Assembly: GCA_964529445.1 (NCBI GenBank)
Contig: CAZGWJ010000132.1
Location: 1-5,329 of the forward strand
DNA length: 5,329 nucleotides
Source: CAZGWJ01 sp964529445
GTDB taxonomy: Bacteria > Oederibacteriota > Muellerivitia > Muellerivitales > Muellerivitaceae
Direction: 5' to 3'
The notes beneath the pieces are model-generated. The model was given only the letters and a program-made list of their open reading frames with translations, ran no database searches and was not told the DNA's origin. The first letter of the stretch is position 1; each line of letters begins with the position of its first letter. The position numbers and the translations under genes were made by a program. Below, piece by piece: positions 1 to 5,329 of this stretch.

Positions 1-1343
1 CCGGCGATCTCGCGGCCCATCACCACACGAAGACGGTGCGGGTTCGCCATGAACCCCTCGTGATCCACCATCTCCTTGAGGGTAACGATGCGACCTTTCC
101 GGTTGGGGACCTCGACGCCCACGACGGTCTTGCCCGCGATGGGAGCCACCCGGACCTGGGCCACCTGGAGGGCGAGGGCCAGGTCCTGGGCCAGGGTCGC
201 GATCTCGCTGATCTTCACGCCCGCGGAGGGCTGGACCTCGTATTGGGTGACGGTCGGGCCGGGATTGGCGCCCGTCACCGTGGCTTCCACCCCGAAGTTC
301 CGGAGCGTCTCCATGAGGGTGCGGGACACGGTCTCGAAATCGTCGGCCTCGGCCTGGGCCGCCTCCTTCTCCCCCTTGAGTAGATGCACCGGCGGCATTT
401 GCCAGGAGCGGACCATGCGCTTCCGAACCGGCTTCATCTCCTCCTCGTCCTCCCCGGGACCCTCCTCCAATTCGATGTCAGCCGGAACATCATCATTCCC
501 GGGTGCTTCCCTCTCCGGTTCAGCGCGGGGCGTCCTCGTGCGGGACGGAACGGGATCCTCCATCCGGTCGTCCCCGACCTGGACCTCACGCAGATCCGGG
601 CGCCGAGAAGGCCCCGAGGATGTGGTCGCGGCGGCCGATGCCATTGCGGGATCCTGCCCGGAGCGGCCTGAGGAAGCGGAAGGATCGGGCAATCGGGCGG
701 AATCCCGCAACTCCCGGATGAGCTTCTTGCGCGCGTCCGCGGCGGTCCTGGCCGCCAACCGCCGGGTCTGCCAATCCGCGTAGGTCTCGCGCACGGACTT
801 GGCCGATCTCGTCACGATCTTCACGATGGACCCAACGGCAAGAATGCCGAGATTTCTCAAGCCCTTCCCGATCCATTGGAAGAAGCGCACCAGGTGCATC
901 TCCCTTTCCAGCATCCAGGAGGCCAGAACGAAAAGGAGGAAGGAGACGACGATCACGCCGAAGGTGCCCACGGCGTCCCAGAGGAACAAGCCCACCCATT
1001 CCCCGATCCGGCCGCCCCAGCTCTCCCCTTCCTGCAGGAAACGATCCGGGAAGAGGACCGAGAGCGGCGTGGCGACGGAAACCAGGACCAGGATGGAACC
1101 GAGAACCTTCAAGGGAGGACGATGGACCGGCTCATCGCGGAAGAAGCCCCACGCGAAACGGCCCAACACGACGGGAACGATCCAGGCACAGAGACCCAGC
1201 CAGTGATAAAGGAAATACTGGACGGCATCGCCGATGTTTTTCAGGAGGTTGGTGGGGGTCGGGACGAGGGAAAGGGCGATCAGCAGGGCCAAGCTTCCCA
1301 GGATGAAAGCCGCCAGGAAATGCTGTCGTTCGGTCTTGGGCAA
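1..1343 (-). CDS. ftsK: DNA translocase FtsK, N-terminal part (C-terminus beyond left edge)
   Basis: FtsK is a septum-anchored, ATP-driven DNA pump that clears and aligns chromosome termini at division. The 447 residues seen contain four hydrophobic segments (about 10-27, 47-66, 79-98, 119-142), the usual FtsK membrane domain. A charged, probably disordered linker follows (about 185-330, with an acidic run near 287-303). The motor alpha domain then starts, recognisable by GPTVTQYE (362-369), GVKISEI just after it, and APIAGKTVVGVEVPN (400-414). The window ends before the Walker A motif, so ATPase and gamma domains are not seen. No ATG or GTG lies between the in-frame TAG upstream and the first membrane segment. 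TTG at 1343 is chosen because it precedes that segment and has a purine-rich GGGGGA 5 nt upstream. It lies 91 nt downstream of rnj on the same strand, so co-transcription is plausible. The family call is firm and the exact start is moderately sure. Confidence 0.95.
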   Translation of the reverse strand, partial: MPKTERQHFLAAFILGSLALLIALSLVPTPTNLLKNIGDAVQYFLYHWLGLCAWIVPVVLGRFAWGFFRDEPVHRPPLKVLGSILVLVSVATPLSVLFPDRFLQEGESWGGRIGEWVGLFLWDAVGTFGVIVVSFLLFVLASWMLEREMHLVRFFQWIGKGLRNLGILAVGSIVKIVTRSAKSVRETYADWQTRRLAARTAADARKKLIRELRDSARLPDPSASSGRSGQDPAMASAAATTSSGPSRRPDLREVQVGDDRMEDPVPSRTRTPRAEPEREAPGNDDVPADIELEEGPGEDEEEMKPVRKRMVRSWQMPPVHLLKGEKEAAQAEADDFETVSRTLMETLRNFGVEATVTGANPGPTVTQYEVQPSAGVKISEIATLAQDLALALQVAQVRVAPIAGKTVVGVEVPNRKGRIVTLKEMVDHEGFMANPHRLRVVMGREIA

Positions 1344-1348
1344 CCGGG

Positions 1349-1354
1349 TCCCCC
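1349..1354 (-). promoter_or_regulatory. Probable ribosome binding site of ftsK
   Basis: GGGGGA lies 5 nt upstream of the TTG at 1343 and is the only purine-rich stretch between the upstream in-frame stop and the first membrane helix. It is a weak Shine-Dalgarno match but supports the TTG start. Confidence 0.4.
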
Positions 1355-1369
1355 GTGAAAAGTTTGTCT

Positions 1370-1375
1370 ATTCTA
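1370..1375 (-). promoter_or_regulatory. Possible -10 box upstream of ftsK
   Basis: TAGAAT matches the TATAAT consensus at 5 of 6 bases and lies 26 nt before the ftsK start. No good -35 box is present at 16-18 nt spacing. It is the only promoter-like element I see in the 91-nt gap between rnj and ftsK, so ftsK may instead rely on read-through from rnj. Confidence 0.2.
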
Positions 1376-1434
1376 GCAAAAACGGGGGCTTTTGCCGTCC
1401 CTTTCTGGTGATGGAGGAGAGGCCCATACCTGTA

Positions 1435-3090
1435 TCAGACTTCCATGATGACCGGCAGGATCATCGGGCGGCGGCTCATCTTGCGGCTGAAGAATTTCTG
1501 AAGGGCCTTGCGGACGGCCTCGTTCACCGTGGCCCAATCGCTGACGGCTTCCCGGCTTTCGGCCTCCAGCATGTCGCGGATGAGGTGGCGCGCCTCCTCC
1601 AGGATCTCGCCGGGGATGTTGTCGGAGACGCCCCGGATGACGAGGTCGGGCCCGCCCACGATGCGGCCGGCGGCCGAATCCACGCTCACCAGGACCACCA
1701 CCACGCCGTCCTCGGCCAGGTGCTGACGGTCCCTCAACACCATCTCACCCACCTCCTGCACGCTGCCGCCGTCCACGAAGAGGACGCCCTGGGGCAGGCC
1801 GTGCTCCACCTCCGCGGAACGCTTATCGAGGGTCAGGCAATCGCCGTTCTCGAGCAGGAAGATGTTCCGCGGGTCCATGCCCGTCTCGACGGCCAACCGC
1901 TTGTGGAACACCAGATGCCGGTACTCGCCGTGGACCGGGACGAAGTATCTCGGTTTGACCAGTTCCAAAAGCTTCTTCTGCTCGTCCCGCTGGGCATGGC
2001 CCGAGACGTGGACGAACGCCACGTCCTCGTAGAGGACCTCGGCACCCCGCTTGAACAGATGGTTGATGACGTTGCTGGCGGCGCGCTCGTTGCCGGGGAT
2101 CTTGCGGGCCGAGATGATCACCAGGTCTCCCTTGTTGATCTCCACGTGACGGTGGTCGCCCATGGCCATGCGGGAGAGCGACGACATGGGCTCGCCCTGG
2201 CTGCCGGTCGTGATGATCATGAGTTCCCGGGCCTTGACGCCCCGGACGTGATCGGGCTGGACCATGCGGTCGGCCGGGATGCGCAGGTACCCGAGGTGGC
2301 GCGCCACCTCCGTATTGCGGACCATGCTCCGCCCCATCACGCAGATGCGACGGCCGTTCTTGAGGGCGGCGTCCACGGCCATCTGGACGCGCTGGATGTT
2401 GGAGGCGAAGCAGGTCAGGATGACGCGCCCCTCGGCCTTGGCCACGTACCCCTCCAGGACCGGAGCCAAGTCCCCCTCGGACCCGGTGGTTCCCTGGCGC
2501 TCGACGTTCGTTGAATCGGACATCATCAGGAGGACGCCCTTCTTCCCCAGCTCGGCGAACCGGTCCAGCGCCATCCGCTTCCCGTCCGCAGGATTCGGAT
2601 CGATCTTGAAATCCCCCGTGTGCAGGACAACACCCAGGGGCGTGGTCACGGCAATCGAACAGGCATCCACGATGCTGTGGGTGACCGGCAGATACTCCAC
2701 CTTGAAAGGCCCCACCTGCAAGGGCTCGCCGGGTTCCACGACGTTCATTTGCGGCGCATGGGGCAGGCTGAATTCCTCGAGCTTGGCGTTGATGAATCCC
2801 AGGGTCAATCTCGTCCCGAAAAGGGGGATGTTCCTCTTCTGGAGGATGAAGGGGACGGATCCGATGTGATCCTCATGCCCGTGCGTGAGGAAAATACCCT
2901 GCAGGTAATTCTTGCGCTCGACCACCTCGGTGAAATCGGGAAGGAGAAGATCCACGCCGGGATGCGTGGCATTCGCGAACATGAGCCCCGCGTCGATCAT
3001 GATGGCCTTGCCCTCGTATTCGAGGATGGCCATGTTCTTGCTGCCGACTTCGCCGCCTCCGCCGAGGGGCATATAGGAAATGGAGGACAA
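1435..3090 (-). CDS. rnj: Ribonuclease J (metallo-beta-lactamase/beta-CASP RNase)
   Basis: RNase J is a cytoplasmic zinc-dependent enzyme with 5'-3' exonuclease and endonuclease activity in mRNA turnover and RNA maturation. The 551-residue product has the full family layout and length. The metallo-beta-lactamase core contains PLGGGGEVG near the N-terminus, the metal motif HGHEDH (H70, H72, D74, H75), H138 and D160. The beta-CASP part includes MSDSTN (190-195), TTGSQGEP (294-301), HVSGHA (361-366) and PVHGEYRH (385-392, with H387). These match the metal ligands of Bacillus RNase J1 with shifts of only 3-4 residues. The C-terminal domain ends in RRPMILPVIMEV, typical of the family. TTG at 3090 is chosen because AAAGGA lies 5 nt upstream. 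An in-frame ATG at 3150 would read through a repeat without a ribosome site, and ATG at 3072 also lacks one. An extra serine sits in GEVGSKNM, where GE(I/V)GKNM is usual. All expected catalytic residues are present. Confidence 0.97.
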   Translation of the reverse strand: MSSISYMPLGGGGEVGSKNMAILEYEGKAIMIDAGLMFANATHPGVDLLLPDFTEVVERKNYLQGIFLTHGHEDHIGSVPFILQKRNIPLFGTRLTLGFINAKLEEFSLPHAPQMNVVEPGEPLQVGPFKVEYLPVTHSIVDACSIAVTTPLGVVLHTGDFKIDPNPADGKRMALDRFAELGKKGVLLMMSDSTNVERQGTTGSEGDLAPVLEGYVAKAEGRVILTCFASNIQRVQMAVDAALKNGRRICVMGRSMVRNTEVARHLGYLRIPADRMVQPDHVRGVKARELMIITTGSQGEPMSSLSRMAMGDHRHVEINKGDLVIISARKIPGNERAASNVINHLFKRGAEVLYEDVAFVHVSGHAQRDEQKKLLELVKPRYFVPVHGEYRHLVFHKRLAVETGMDPRNIFLLENGDCLTLDKRSAEVEHGLPQGVLFVDGGSVQEVGEMVLRDRQHLAEDGVVVVLVSVDSAAGRIVGGPDLVIRGVSDNIPGEILEEARHLIRDMLEAESREAVSDWATVNEAVRKALQKFFSRKMSRRPMILPVIMEV

Positions 3091-3095
3091 GGGGT

Positions 3096-3101
3096 TCCTT
3101 T
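3096..3101 (-). promoter_or_regulatory. Ribosome binding site of rnj, deciding a TTG start
   Basis: AAAGGA (within AGAAAGGAA) sits 5 nt before TTG at 3090. Neither the upstream ATG at 3150 nor the downstream ATG at 3072 has a comparable site, so it decides the start of RNase J. Confidence 0.65.
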
Positions 3102-3114
3102 CTGTTAAAAGCCC

Positions 3115-3120
3115 ATCATA
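3115..3120 (-). promoter_or_regulatory. Possible -10 box of rnj
   Basis: TATGAT matches TATAAT at 5 of 6 bases and lies 24 nt before the TTG start, giving a short leader that holds the AAAGGA site. The bases where a -35 box would lie fall inside the CGCGAAG repeat and do not resemble TTGACA. If real, this promoter would have been built against the repeat. Confidence 0.3.
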
Positions 3121-3122
3121 AC

Positions 3123-3146
3123 CGCGAAGGCGCGAAGACGCGAAGG
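3123..3146. repeat. Three tandem copies of an 8-bp unit, CGCGAAGR, in the rnj leader
   Basis: On the plus strand the units CGCGAAGG, CGCGAAGA and CGCGAAGG follow each other without gaps and differ only at the last base. Each CGCG is self-complementary, so adjacent units can form small 4-bp hairpins with 4-nt loops on either strand. From general knowledge, similar intergenic strings built on GCGAAG/GCAAAG occur in many environmental bacterial genomes, but I know of no assigned function. The array lies between rluD and rnj, just upstream of the possible rnj -10 box. Confidence 0.75.
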
Positions 3147-3217
3147 ACATATGAGGATATTTTGTTCGCCATCATCCGACCATCCGTCATTCACCGAGAA
3201 CAACATCTGGGTCAGTC

Positions 3218-4189
3218 TCAACCGACGTCCGATCCCTGCCGAGAGGGCCATTGGAGGGAATCCCATACCGGCGCGCGCAGATGCATTCTCTTGAGGGTCT
3301 CGAGGAAATCCCGTGGGGGAGGCGCCACGAGATCCATCTTCTTGCGGGTGCGGGGATGGGCGAAGGCGAGCCGGAAGGCGTGCAACATCTGACGGTCCGC
3401 GTGGGTGGTAAGACCCCCGTAGAGGTCGTCCCCCAGGAGGGGATGCTTGATAAAGGCCATGTGGGCGCGGATCTGGTGGGTGCGACCCGTGTCCAGCTTG
3501 CACATCACGAGGGATGCTTCCTCCCTGGCCGCAAGCGAGAGGAAGCGGGTGCGGGCTTCCTTGCCGTCGGCCGTCCGCACGGCCATCTTCTTCCGGTCGT
3601 TGGGACTGCGTCCGATGGGTGCGTCAATGGTACCGGTTCCCTTCAGCTCACCCTTCGCGATGGCCACATAGAGGCGGTGCACGTCCCGCACCTTCAACTG
3701 ACGGACGAGACCGTGGTACGCGAGATCGTTTTTGGCGGCCACGAGCAGTCCCGAGGTGTCCTTGTCGAGCCGGTGCACGAGACCGGGCCGCCTCACGCCC
3801 CCCACGCCCTCGATGCCGGGACAATGGGCCACCAACGCGTTCACGAGGGTCTGGTCCGGGTTCCCCGCCCCGGGATGCGCCACCAGTCCCACCGCCTTGT
3901 TGATGACCAGGAGATCCGCATCCTCGTAGGCCACGTCGAGGGGGATCTCCTGGGCCGGGATGTCGGTGGCCTCCGGCTCGGGCAGGGTCACCGTGAAGGA
4001 ATCGCCCTCCATGACGGTGTTGCTGGCCTTGAGGTGGTGGTGGGGCGAGGCACCCCTCACATGGCCGTCCGCGATGAGCCGTTGGACGCGGGCGCGGGAG
4101 AGATCGGGGAGGCAGGTCGCGAGGAACCGGTCGAGACGGGCTCCCGTCGCGTCGGGGGGTACGGTGAATTGGGATTTTTCCTCGCTCAT
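3218..4189 (-). CDS. rluD: RluA-family 23S rRNA pseudouridine synthase, RluD type
   Basis: RluD-type enzymes isomerise uridines in helix 69 of 23S rRNA during large-subunit maturation in the cytoplasm. The 323-residue product is the usual length. An S4 RNA-binding domain occupies about residues 17-70 (ARLDRFLA, SRARVQRLI). The catalytic domain follows, with the signature HRLDKDTSG at 139-147, where D142 is the expected catalytic aspartate. Further family blocks are LDTGRTHQIRAH (232-243) and HPLLGDDLYGG (249-259). ATG at 4189 is chosen because GGAG lies 6 nt upstream. An in-frame GTG at 4222 would add 11 residues, but it abuts a TATAAT box that would then lie inside the coding sequence. The S4 domain and signature fit RluD best, although exact target uridines cannot be read from sequence and RluB/E/F-type relatives are excluded by the motif. 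It is the first gene of the minus-strand cluster, 127 nt ahead of rnj. Confidence 0.94.
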   Translation of the reverse strand: MSEEKSQFTVPPDATGARLDRFLATCLPDLSRARVQRLIADGHVRGASPHHHLKASNTVMEGDSFTVTLPEPEATDIPAQEIPLDVAYEDADLLVINKAVGLVAHPGAGNPDQTLVNALVAHCPGIEGVGGVRRPGLVHRLDKDTSGLLVAAKNDLAYHGLVRQLKVRDVHRLYVAIAKGELKGTGTIDAPIGRSPNDRKKMAVRTADGKEARTRFLSLAAREEASLVMCKLDTGRTHQIRAHMAFIKHPLLGDDLYGGLTTHADRQMLHAFRLAFAHPRTRKKMDLVAPPPRDFLETLKRMHLRAPVWDSLQWPSRQGSDVG

Positions 4190-4195
4190 GCCCTG

Positions 4196-4199
4196 CTCC
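4196..4199 (-). promoter_or_regulatory. Ribosome binding site of rluD
   Basis: GGAG lies 6 nt before ATG at 4189 and supports this start over the in-frame GTG at 4222. Confidence 0.6.
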
Positions 4200-4213
4200 G
4201 GTGGACTGGGCGG

Positions 4214-4219
4214 ATTATA
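4214..4219 (-). promoter_or_regulatory. Likely -10 box of rluD
   Basis: A perfect TATAAT, directly preceded by TG, lies 24 nt upstream of the rluD ATG. Transcription would begin near 4207, leaving a short leader that contains GGAG. No TTGACA-like hexamer is seen at 16-18 nt spacing; a TTGAGA is present but 24 nt away, too far for a standard sigma-70 promoter. Confidence 0.45.
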
Positions 4220-4274
4220 CACCGATCAGAAAATCACCCATACTCTCAACATCGAATCCTTGCCCAAACCTCGA

Positions 4275-4303
4275 TTGACAGCCGCCGGAATGGATGACAT
4301 GAT
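4275..4303 (+). promoter_or_regulatory. Sigma-70-type promoter of the lipoprotein gene
   Basis: A perfect TTGACA (4275-4280) is followed after exactly 17 nt by CATGAT (4298-4303), which matches TATAAT at 4 of 6 bases. The start codon is 39 nt beyond, so the leader would be roughly 30 nt and include the GGAGG site. It points away from rluD, making this a divergent promoter region. Confidence 0.5.
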
Positions 4304-4313
4304 CAGTTCATCC
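4292..4313. promoter_or_regulatory. Operator-like imperfect palindrome over the lipoprotein -10
   Basis: Arms GGATGA (4292-4297) and TCATCC (4308-4313) are perfect inverted repeats, and the core TGATCA (4300-4305) is itself a palindrome with the same centre, 4302.5. In all, 9 of 11 base pairs of the dyad match. The site covers the proposed -10 box and start point, where a repressor would block transcription. No regulator gene is visible here and the match could be chance. Confidence 0.3.
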
Positions 4314-4329
4314 TTCATGTAACGATCCC

Positions 4330-4334
4330 GGAGG
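4330..4334 (+). promoter_or_regulatory. Ribosome binding site of the lipoprotein gene
   Basis: GGAGG, a strong Shine-Dalgarno core, lies 8 nt before ATG at 4343. Confidence 0.7.
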
Positions 4335-4342
4335 CCGAGGGC

Positions 4343-5329
4343 ATGGCCCGACGATGGTTCGTTCCGATCCTTCTGTTGGTCTTGTTGCTGATCCTTCCAC
4401 TGTCCGCCTGCCGGAAGAAACACCTCCAAGCACCCGTTGCACCGATCCTGCAGGTCCCGACTGCCACCCTCGTCCCCACCGCCACTCCCGATTGCTCGCA
4501 CCTGCCCATCGCGGATATCACCCAGAACATCAACGGTTCCCCGGTCACGGGAAACACCTTCACAAGTTCCAACGATTTCGACCACGATGGGTACGGCACC
4601 AACGCAAACGATGACCTCTATACCTTTTCACTCAACTCCCGGCAATACCTGATTGCCAGTCTTTGCGGCGGCGCCACCTGGGATACCGTCCTTTACCTCC
4701 GCACCCTCTGCGACCATGACACCTCCACCTTGGCCTTCAACGACGACTCCGGCAACTGTCCGAACTCCAAGCAGTCCCATTTCGCCCTCGAACTGCAACC
4801 CGGTTCGTATTTCCTGATCGTGGACGGTTTTGCCGCCGAGAGCGGCCCCTACACCCTCACCCTCTCCTCGGTCCCATCAGCCGAGACGCTTACGCCGACA
4901 CCCACACTGTCTCCCACCTTATCCCGCACCATCACCAACACCCGCACAGCGACCTTGACTCGCACCGAGTCCCCGATCCCGACCGACACGCACACCTTCA
5001 CGCCGACCGGGTCCTATACCGACACCCCTACAGCTACGCTGACCCATCCCTGCCTGGGGAATCCTTCATTTTCATCGATAGGTAACTTATCTGGTGCCGT
5101 TACAATTCCTGCCAACACGTTAATCACTCAGCATTTCGATTCATCGGATGATGGAACCATCTATCGAATTTCATTCTATCTTTTATCAAGCTCAGGAAAC
5201 ATCAGGGCAGGCATTTATCATGACGTGGTTATATCATCCAATTTTCATTGGATCCTTAAGACACAATCGGCAGAATTCACACCCGTAGCGGGGTGGAATC
5301 ACATCGATGTTCCTATGTACTTTGATAAT
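4343..5329 (+). CDS. Secreted lipoprotein with pre-peptidase-C-like domain, Thr-x spacer and second beta domain (C-terminus beyond right edge)
   Basis: I do not recognise a named gene. The 329 residues seen begin with MARRW, a leucine-rich core and a lipobox LSAC with C23 as the lipidation site. Arg at +2 is not an inner-membrane retention signal by the E. coli rule. A short Pro/Thr stretch (about 31-49) leads into a beta-rich domain (about 51-176). Its features resemble PPC-like exported domains: WDTVLYLRTLC (113-123), FNDDSGNC (132-139), and ELQPGSYFLIVDGF (150-163). Cys 51, 108, 123 and 139 could form two disulfides. Residues 182-234 are a Thr/Ser-x spacer. From C237 a second domain starts, with ISFYLLSSSGNIRAGIYHD and VAGWNHIDVP; it looks like a beta-sandwich adhesion or carbohydrate-binding module, but this is a guess. 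DNA coding for this last part drops to about 40% GC. A cell-surface binding or scaffold role is inferred; no catalytic motif is visible. It has its own promoter, divergent from rluD. Confidence 0.85.
   Translation, partial: MARRWFVPILLLVLLLILPLSACRKKHLQAPVAPILQVPTATLVPTATPDCSHLPIADITQNINGSPVTGNTFTSSNDFDHDGYGTNANDDLYTFSLNSRQYLIASLCGGATWDTVLYLRTLCDHDTSTLAFNDDSGNCPNSKQSHFALELQPGSYFLIVDGFAAESGPYTLTLSSVPSAETLTPTPTLSPTLSRTITNTRTATLTRTESPIPTDTHTFTPTGSYTDTPTATLTHPCLGNPSFSSIGNLSGAVTIPANTLITQHFDSSDDGTIYRISFYLLSSSGNIRAGIYHDVVISSNFHWILKTQSAEFTPVAGWNHIDVPMYFDN
4886..5044 (+). repeat. Low-complexity Thr/Ser-x dipeptide spacer coding region
   Basis: This stretch encodes residues 182-234 of the lipoprotein. 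Of its 53 residues, 22 are Thr and 4 are Ser, and they fill 26 of the 27 odd positions; the exception is one Ile (ATC, one base from the Thr codon ACC). The DNA therefore has a 6-nt period of the form ACN-NNN. Intervening residues vary (P, L, R, I, N, A, E, D, H, F, G, Y), so it is not a simple tandem copy. Such spacers are usually extended and often glycosylated linkers between exported domains; glycosylation here is inference. Confidence 0.85.
5053..5329. other. Low-GC segment with changed codon use inside the lipoprotein gene
   Basis: Counted by hand, 5101-5329 has 92 G+C of 229 bases (40%), while nearby 60-base lines of the same gene have 68% (4441-4500), 62% (4801-4860) and 63% (4981-5040). 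The change falls within tens of bases of the spacer end, at the start of the second domain. Codons also shift to TTA, TCA, ATA, ATT, TAT and GAT, which are scarce before it. The reading frame stays open across the junction. Confidence 0.7.

Noticed and set aside
586..999. Minus-strand open frame (137 codons) within ftsK
   Set aside because: It lies in another frame of the ftsK linker region and the continuous ftsK frame explains the sequence.
1376..1395. Hairpin GCAAAA-N8-TTTTGC between rnj and ftsK as a terminator
   Set aside because: The stem is only 6 bp and AT-rich, and no T-run follows in the direction of transcription, so an intrinsic terminator is not supported.
1234..2514. Long plus-strand open frame (426 codons) opposite ftsK start and rnj
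   Set aside because: It overlaps the well-supported RNase J on the other strand, its product is His/Asp/Gly-rich without recognisable motifs, and such antisense frames are common opposite high-GC genes.
3123..3146. CGCGAAGR units as a CRISPR array
   Set aside because: Units are 8 bp and directly adjacent with no spacers, unlike CRISPR repeats.
4190..4222. N-terminal extension of RluD to the GTG at 4222
   Set aside because: It would place a perfect TATAAT inside the coding sequence and has no clear ribosome site; the ATG at 4189 has GGAG at 6 nt.
3251..4297. Plus-strand open frame (348 codons) opposite rluD
   Set aside because: It is antisense to the clear RluA-family gene, has no family motif, and covers the divergent promoter region.
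4290..4322. Ten-codon open frame between promoter and lipoprotein start, a possible leader peptide
   Set aside because: Its ATG lies upstream of the proposed -10 box, so it would not be in the transcript, and it has no ribosome site or codon bias suggestive of attenuation.
4226..4585. Minus-strand open frame opposite the lipoprotein signal-peptide region
   Set aside because: It overlaps the start of a plus-strand gene with a strong ribosome site and lipobox; its product has no recognisable features.

Overview
The window carries four protein genes. Three lie on the minus strand, in transcription order a RluD-type 23S rRNA pseudouridine synthase, ribonuclease J, and the N-terminal part of the DNA translocase FtsK, which runs off the left edge. 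The fourth, on the plus strand, is a secreted lipoprotein that starts divergently from rluD and runs off the right edge. No tRNA, rRNA, CRISPR array or insertion sequence is visible.

The organism is a bacterium with high GC over most of the window (short stretches counted by hand are 62 to 77%). RNase J is common in Gram-positive bacteria, Chloroflexota, Cyanobacteria, Deltaproteobacteria-like groups and many candidate phyla. A lipoprotein with a long Thr-x-Thr-x spacer and pre-peptidase-C-like folds is typical of large-genome environmental lineages (Chloroflexota, Myxococcota-like groups, Sumerlaeota and similar candidate phyla). I cannot assign the phylum from this window.

Layout. 1-1343 (minus): ftsK, with four membrane helices, a charged linker and the start of the motor; the Walker A region lies outside. 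1344-1434: a 91-nt gap with a weak -10-like box. 1435-3090 (minus): complete RNase J starting at TTG. 3091-3217: a 127-nt leader with an 8-bp tandem repeat (3123-3146) and a -10-like box. 3218-4189 (minus): complete rluD. 4190-4342: a divergent intergenic region with a -10-like box for rluD and a TTGACA promoter for the lipoprotein, overlapped by a 22-bp imperfect palindrome. 4343-5329 (plus): the lipoprotein, with signal peptide, beta domain, Thr/Ser-every-second-residue spacer and the start of a second beta domain encoded in DNA of only about 40% GC.

The minus-strand genes are housekeeping: ribosome maturation, mRNA decay/processing, and chromosome segregation at division. RNase J next to FtsK/SpoIIIE is also seen in other phyla (Bacillus has a similar arrangement). 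The lipoprotein is accessory. The most unusual signals are its abrupt composition change at a domain boundary, its spacer, the palindrome at its promoter, and the repeat in the rnj leader. I see no convincing evidence of a wholly new multi-gene system.
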